This document shows, piece by piece, positions 41,382 to 45,179 of a stretch of DNA of 45,179 nt. The notes below the pieces were generated by a model. It worked only from the letters and a program-made list of their open reading frames with translations. It was not told where the DNA came from and did no database searches. Location: assembly GCA_947629245.1 (NCBI GenBank), contig CANRDC010000011.1, forward strand, positions 1 to 45,179, in the 5' to 3' direction. This DNA is from an uncultured Oscillospiraceae bacterium (GTDB lineage: Bacteria > Bacillota > Clostridia > Oscillospirales > Oscillospiraceae). Positions within the stretch are counted from its first letter, which is position 1; each line of letters begins with the position of its first letter. Position numbers and translations under genes: made by a program.

Positions 41382-43256
41382 ATGATCGACATATCCCTGC
41401 AAAACGTAAAAAAGGGCTTCGGAGGCGTCGAGATCCTCCGGGGCGTGACCTTCGACGTCCAGTCCGGCGAGCGGGTGGCGCTGTTGGGCCCCAACGGGGC
41501 CGGAAAGACCACCCTCCTGCGGGTGCTCACAGGGGCCCTGGAGCCGGACGAGGGGACCGTGGTCCTGGCCGCCGGTAAGCGGGTGGGCCTGATCTCCCAG
41601 ATCCCGGTATACCCCGAGGGGCACACCACCGAGGACGTGCTCCGCTCCGCCTTCCGGCACCTGGACCGCATCCGGGAGCAGATGACGGCCCTGGAGGCCG
41701 CCATGCAGACCGACGACTCCCCCGCCACCCTGGCCCGGTACGACGCCCTGGCGGCGGAATACGACCGGCTGGGGGGCTACAACACCGACTTTGAGCGGGA
41801 CCGTATCGCCAACGGCCTGGACATCTCCCCGGCCATGCGGGCGCAGAGCTTCTCGAGCCTCTCCGGCGGGGAAAAGACACGGGTGAATCTGGCCCGGCTG
41901 CTCTTAGAGGACACGGACATCCTGCTCTTGGACGAGCCCACCAACCACCTGGACCTGAAGAGCACCCAGTGGCTGGAGGATTTCCTGCTGCGCTTTCAGG
42001 GCACCGTGCTCGCCGTGAGCCACGACCGGTGGTTTTTGGACACCGTGGCCCAGCGGACGATCGAGCTCGACCACGGCGTGTGTCAGTTCTACGCGGGCAA
42101 TTACAGCTTTTACATCGCGGAAAAGCAGCGCCGGTATCAGGAGCTGCAAAAGCAGTATGAGAAGAGCCAGCGCCAGATCGCCCACCTGGAGCAGGCGGCC
42201 AGGGACCTGCGGCTGTGGGCCTTTCTGGGCAACGACAAGCTCTACAAGCGGGCCTTTTCCATGGAAAAGCGCATCGCCAAGCTCCAGACCGCCCCCAAGC
42301 CCACACGGGAGCGGAAGCTGAACGTCCGGTTCAAGGAGCGGGAGCTGCTGGGAGACGAGGCGCTGGTGATCGACGACCTGGGCAAGAGCTTTGGGGACAA
42401 GCGGCTGTTCGAGCATCTGGAGCTTCTCATTCGCCCCGGCGAGCGGGTGGCCGTCATGGGCGACAACGGCAGCGGCAAGTCCACTCTGGTGAAGATCATC
42501 CTGGGCGAGGTGATGCCGGACGCGGGCTATACCCGCCTGGGCCCCGCCGTGCGCACGGCGTATCTGCCCCAGCTGGTGACCTTCGCCCATCCCGAGCGGA
42601 CGCTGCTGGACACCCTTATCTACGACGACAAGGCCCAGCCTCAGGACGCCCGGGACAGGCTGGCCGCCTTCAACTTCACCGGCGAGGACGTGTTCAAGAC
42701 CGTAGGCTCCCTCTCCGGCGGGGAGCAGAGCCGTCTGCGGCTTTGCATGCTCATGAAGAGCGACATCAATCTTCTCATTCTGGACGAGCCCACCAACCAC
42801 CTGGACATCGCCAGCCGGGAGTGGATCGAACAGGCCCTGGACGATTACGGCGGCACGCTGCTGTTCGTAAGCCACGACCGGTGGTTCACGGACCGGTTCG
42901 CCACCCGCATCTGGGAGCTCAAAAACGGCGCGCTCACGGATTTCGCCGGGGGCTACACGGAGTATCAGGCATACAAGGCCCGGCAGGCCGAGCTTACCCA
43001 CGCCGCCAAACGCCACGAGCCTAAAGCCCCCAAGGCGGCCCGGCCCCAGCGCTCCGGGGACCCGGCCAAGCGGCTGGCCCGGCTGGAGAAGGAGATCGAA
43101 AGGCTGGAGGGTGCCATAGGCGAACTGACCGCCCAGGAGGAAGCGCACGCCACCGACTATCAGAAGCTCATGGAGCTGGGCGAGGAAAAGGCCGCCCTGC
43201 AGGAGAAGCTGGACGGGCTGTATGGCGAGTGGGAGGCGCTGGCGGAGGATGCGTGA
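41382..43256 (+). CDS. ABC-F family ATPase (ribosome-associated type)
   Basis: 624 residues from ATG 41382 (IDISLQNVKKGFGG). Two ABC domains and no membrane part: first with Walker A GPNGAGKTT (about 36-44), LSGGEKTRVNLARLLLEDT and LLLDEPTNHLDL; second with GDNGSGKST (about 363), LSGGEQSRLRL and LILDEPTNHLDIASREW. The charged inter-domain linker (about 240-320) and a C-terminal Lys/Ala-rich coiled coil (about 550-624) fit ABC-F proteins that act in the ribosomal E site for translation or antibiotic protection. The ribosome site is weak (AAGG 14 bases away). It overlaps the next gene by 8 bases. Confidence 0.92.
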   Translation: MIDISLQNVKKGFGGVEILRGVTFDVQSGERVALLGPNGAGKTTLLRVLTGALEPDEGTVVLAAGKRVGLISQIPVYPEGHTTEDVLRSAFRHLDRIREQMTALEAAMQTDDSPATLARYDALAAEYDRLGGYNTDFERDRIANGLDISPAMRAQSFSSLSGGEKTRVNLARLLLEDTDILLLDEPTNHLDLKSTQWLEDFLLRFQGTVLAVSHDRWFLDTVAQRTIELDHGVCQFYAGNYSFYIAEKQRRYQELQKQYEKSQRQIAHLEQAARDLRLWAFLGNDKLYKRAFSMEKRIAKLQTAPKPTRERKLNVRFKERELLGDEALVIDDLGKSFGDKRLFEHLELLIRPGERVAVMGDNGSGKSTLVKIILGEVMPDAGYTRLGPAVRTAYLPQLVTFAHPERTLLDTLIYDDKAQPQDARDRLAAFNFTGEDVFKTVGSLSGGEQSRLRLCMLMKSDINLLILDEPTNHLDIASREWIEQALDDYGGTLLFVSHDRWFTDRFATRIWELKNGALTDFAGGYTEYQAYKARQAELTHAAKRHEPKAPKAARPQRSGDPAKRLARLEKEIERLEGAIGELTAQEEAHATDYQKLMELGEEKAALQEKLDGLYGEWEALAEDA

Positions 43257-44010
43257 ACTGACCCGTACCCAAAAATGGCTCTATATCGCCGCGGCGGTAT
43301 GCCTGGTTTTGAGCGTATTGATCGAATTTATCCCCGTCGGCTACGGTATGACCGCGCTGGTATTTCTGGCCCTGGCGGTGTGGCTGGCCCTGTACGCGCT
43401 GTTCTCCCGGCCCGACAGCCGCGCGGGCCTCGTCATGCGGCGGCTGCTGGCGCTGGGGGTGGCGCTGGGGTTCCCCCTGTTTCTCGCGGCGGAGATCCCC
43501 GTGCTGCGGGACGCCCGTTCGGCCCAGGACACCGCCGCCCCCTACCTCATCGTCTGCGGCGCGGGGGTGAACGGCTCCACGCCCTCCCGGTCCATGACCG
43601 ACCGGCTGCACAGGGCCCTGGAATGGCTGGACGAAAACCCGGACGGCGCGGCGGTCCTGTCCGGCGGCCAGGGTACGGGCGAGGACCTGTCCGAGGCCCA
43701 GGCCATGTATAACTGGCTCCTTGACCAGGGGACCGACCCGGACCGGCTGCTGCTGGAGGACCGGTCCGCCAGCAGCTATGAGAATCTGCAAAATTCCCTG
43801 GCCGTCATCGCGGCCAACGGCGGGGACCCCGCCGGGAGGGTGGCCGTTTTGTCCAGCGAGTACCATCTGCACCGGCTGGGCTGGATGGCAAAGCGGCTGG
43901 GCTGTGAGCCGGTATTGGTGGCGGCGCGCACCACAAAGGTGACCCTGTTCGTCAACTACGCCATCCGCGAGGCGTTCGCCATGTGGAAGCTGTGGGTGTT
44001 CGGACCCTGA
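43249..44010 (+). CDS. YdcF-like (DUF218) membrane protein
   Basis: 253 residues, ATG 43249 behind GGCGGAGG. Three N-terminal hydrophobic segments (10-90), then the DUF218 domain: YLIVCGAGVNGSTPSRSMTD (about 98-117), AVLSGGQGTGEDLSEA (about 134), and LLEDRSASSYENLQNS (about 162), with SSEYHLHRLGWMAKRLG (about 195). YdcF-type proteins have a conserved acidic/His surface site, and some bind nucleotides or AdoMet; SanA/ElyC members act in envelope integrity. The exact role is unknown. Confidence 0.85.
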   Translation: MRELTRTQKWLYIAAAVCLVLSVLIEFIPVGYGMTALVFLALAVWLALYALFSRPDSRAGLVMRRLLALGVALGFPLFLAAEIPVLRDARSAQDTAAPYLIVCGAGVNGSTPSRSMTDRLHRALEWLDENPDGAAVLSGGQGTGEDLSEAQAMYNWLLDQGTDPDRLLLEDRSASSYENLQNSLAVIAANGGDPAGRVAVLSSEYHLHRLGWMAKRLGCEPVLVAARTTKVTLFVNYAIREAFAMWKLWVFGP

Positions 44011-44043
44011 CGCCCGCATTATTTAGAAAGGAACGTGACCAAC

Positions 44044-44421
44044 ATGCTGCAAAAAACCTACACTCCCGACGCGCCGGAGGCCATCGGCCCCTATTCCCAG
44101 GCCATATCCGCCGGTGGATTTCTCTTCGCCTCCGGCCAGATCCCCCTGATGCCCGGTACCGGCGCCATCGACGGCGCCTCCATCGCCGAGCAGACCGACC
44201 GGGCCTGCCGGAACGTACAGGCCATTTTGGAGGCCAACGGTCTGACCTTTGAGGACGTGGTCAAGACCACCTGCTACCTTGTGCATATGGGCGACTTCGC
44301 CGCCTTCAACGAGGTCTACGCCCAATACTTCACCGGCAGGCCCGCCCGCTCCTGCGTGGCGGTGAAGGAGCTGCCGAAGGGCGCTCTGTGCGAGATCGAG
44401 ATCGTGGCCAAGCTGAAATGA
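44044..44421 (+). CDS. ridA: RidA-family enamine/imine deaminase
   Basis: 125 residues from ATG 44044. The in-frame GTG 44035 is only 2 bases from the AAAGGA site and is rejected. Motifs: EAIGPYSQAI (about 12), FASGQIPL (about 29), the catalytic Arg in RPARSCVAVKELPKGA (about 100) and a final Glu-x-Glu strand (CEIEIVAKLK). RidA hydrolyses reactive 2-aminoacrylate arising from PLP enzymes. Normal length, cytosolic trimer. Confidence 0.95.
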   Translation: MLQKTYTPDAPEAIGPYSQAISAGGFLFASGQIPLMPGTGAIDGASIAEQTDRACRNVQAILEANGLTFEDVVKTTCYLVHMGDFAAFNEVYAQYFTGRPARSCVAVKELPKGALCEIEIVAKLK

Positions 44422-44430
44422 GCGGACATG

Positions 44431-44447
44431 CCTTGCATCTTGCAAGG
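44431..44447. promoter_or_regulatory. Palindromic operator candidate over the flavodiiron -35
   Basis: Perfect palindrome CCTTGCA-TCT-TGCAAGG; its right half contains most of the -35 hexamer at 44440-44445. A redox- or O2-responsive repressor is a natural guess, with no identity implied. Confidence 0.55.
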
Positions 44448-44468
44448 GATACAGTTATTGGTTATAAT
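44440..44468 (+). promoter_or_regulatory. Promoter of the flavodiiron protein gene
   Basis: TTGCAA (44440-44445), 17-base spacer, TATAAT (44463-44468). Confidence 0.82.
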
Positions 44469-44508
44469 GAAACAGATCCTGTAAATTTCCGCTCAAGGAG
44501 GAAAACGT

Positions 44509-45179
44509 ATGTACTGCGTGAAAAAGGTCACCGATTCCATCACCTGGATCGGCGGCAACGACCGGCGCATCAGTCTTTTTGAGAACGTGTACCCCGTCCC
44601 CAACGGGGTCAGCTACAACTCCTATTTCGTCAGGGACGAGCAGAACGTGGTGGTGGACACGGTGGACCGCTCCGTCCGGGACGTGTTCTTCGAGAACATC
44701 ATCCACCTTTTGCAGGGCGAGCCGCTGCACTGGCTGATCGTGAACCACATGGAGCCGGACCACGCCGCCACCATCGAGGAGCTGGCCCTGCGCTATCCCA
44801 TGGCCAGGATCGTCTGCAACGCCAAGATCGCCGCCATGATGAAGCAGTTTTTCTGTTTCGACGTGGACAGCCGGGTCCATCTGGTGAAGGAGGGGGACAC
44901 CCTTTGCACGGGCCGTCACACCTTCGCCTTCGTCATGGCCCCCATGGTCCACTGGCCGGAGGTCATGATGACCTATGACGCCACCGAAAAGGTCCTGTTC
45001 TCCGCGGACGCCTTCGGCTCCTTCGGGGCTCTGGACGGGGGCATCTTCGCCGACCACGCCGCCACGGACCAGGTCTATATGGACGAGGCCCGGCGGTACT
45101 ATACCAACATCGTGGGCAAGTACGGCAACCAGGTCCAGGCGGTGCTGAAAAAGGCCGCCGGGCTGGACATCGCCATGAT
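44509..45179 (+). CDS. Flavodiiron protein (FprA/rubredoxin:oxygen oxidoreductase), 3' end missing
   Basis: 223 codons are visible from ATG 44509 (AAGGAGG 7 bases upstream); the gene runs off the window. The metallo-beta-lactamase-like diiron domain shows NHMEPDHAATIEEL (His-x-Glu-x-Asp-His ligands, about 77-91), MVHWPEVMMTYD (about 145, further His) and LFSADAFGSFGALDG (about 165, bridging Asp). The C-terminal flavodoxin domain lies outside. The family reduces O2 or NO to protect anaerobes, fed by rubredoxin. Confidence 0.93.
   Translation, partial: MYCVKKVTDSITWIGGNDRRISLFENVYPVPNGVSYNSYFVRDEQNVVVDTVDRSVRDVFFENIIHLLQGEPLHWLIVNHMEPDHAATIEELALRYPMARIVCNAKIAAMMKQFFCFDVDSRVHLVKEGDTLCTGRHTFAFVMAPMVHWPEVMMTYDATEKVLFSADAFGSFGALDGGIFADHAATDQVYMDEARRYYTNIVGKYGNQVQAVLKKAAGLDIAM

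Overview
This is a 45 kb stretch of a GC-rich, densely packed bacterial chromosome. The protein content points to a strictly anaerobic Clostridia, most likely a GC-rich Oscillospirales/Oscillospiraceae-type gut bacterium (inference, no species named). The clues are a surface protein with about twenty Gly-Trp/Tyr cell-wall-binding repeats, a LicD/TagF-type wall polymer cluster, a group-B-like [FeFe] hydrogenase, a flavodiiron protein, and a cobalamin-dependent methionine synthase split from its activation domain. I see no phage, insertion sequence, CRISPR array or plasmid gene; both end genes run off the window.

Layout. (1) 1-4270, plus: the 3' part of a repeat-rich surface protein with a transglutaminase-like C-terminus, a small secreted Ser/Gly-tailed protein and a membrane O-acyltransferase. 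(2) 4338-8938, minus: a methionine/one-carbon operon (MetH activation protein, MetH, MetF-like reductase, unknown membrane-anchored protein) with coupled starts. (3) 9070-18202, minus: a nine-gene surface-polymer operon. It holds two glycosyltransferases, LicD, a TagF/TarL-like polymerase, an IspD-like cytidylyltransferase plus SDR that look like the two halves of a CDP-ribitol synthase, an ABC-2 permease, an ABC ATPase fused to a shortened UDP-galactopyranose mutase, and an initiating sugar-1-phosphate transferase. (4) 18523-26524, plus: an F-type ATP synthase operon followed in the same direction by an [FeFe] hydrogenase. The alpha subunit is in one reading frame with a b-like/delta-like stator module, and epsilon lacks its C-terminal helical domain. 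(5) 26662-34842: an MsmK-type ABC ATPase with a long structured leader, lipid-type acyltransferase and PAP2 phosphatase, an XRE regulator plus ABC exporter, pfkA, tRNA-Thr(CGT) and radC. (6) 34961-45179: a SEDS protein, a DUF975/Gx/NusG_II operon, an FHA-SEDS fusion coupled to a transpeptidase, an ABC-F protein after a folded 316-base gap, a YdcF-like protein, RidA and the start of a flavodiiron protein.

How it fits together. Much of the window serves the cell envelope: polymer synthesis and export (region 3), polymer or lipid modification (acyltransferases, PAP2), and peptidoglycan synthesis by two SEDS proteins and a class B PBP, one SEDS carrying a phosphothreonine-reading FHA domain. The energy block pairs ATP synthase with hydrogenase. 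Promoters close to the sigma-70 consensus (17-base spacers, often extended -10) can be read for most transcription units. Two divergent pairs are notable: the head-on overlapping promoters at 37849-37882, one of which appears to give a leaderless mRNA, and the polymer/ATP-synthase divergence at 18370-18491.

The strongest leads are the stator-alpha fusion at 20210-22447 (with a specific one-base caveat at the C5 run 20931-20935), the ABC ATPase-UDP-galactopyranose mutase fusion at 10546-12117, and the folded intergenic region 41066-41381. No database was searched, so all family calls come from motifs recognised by eye.
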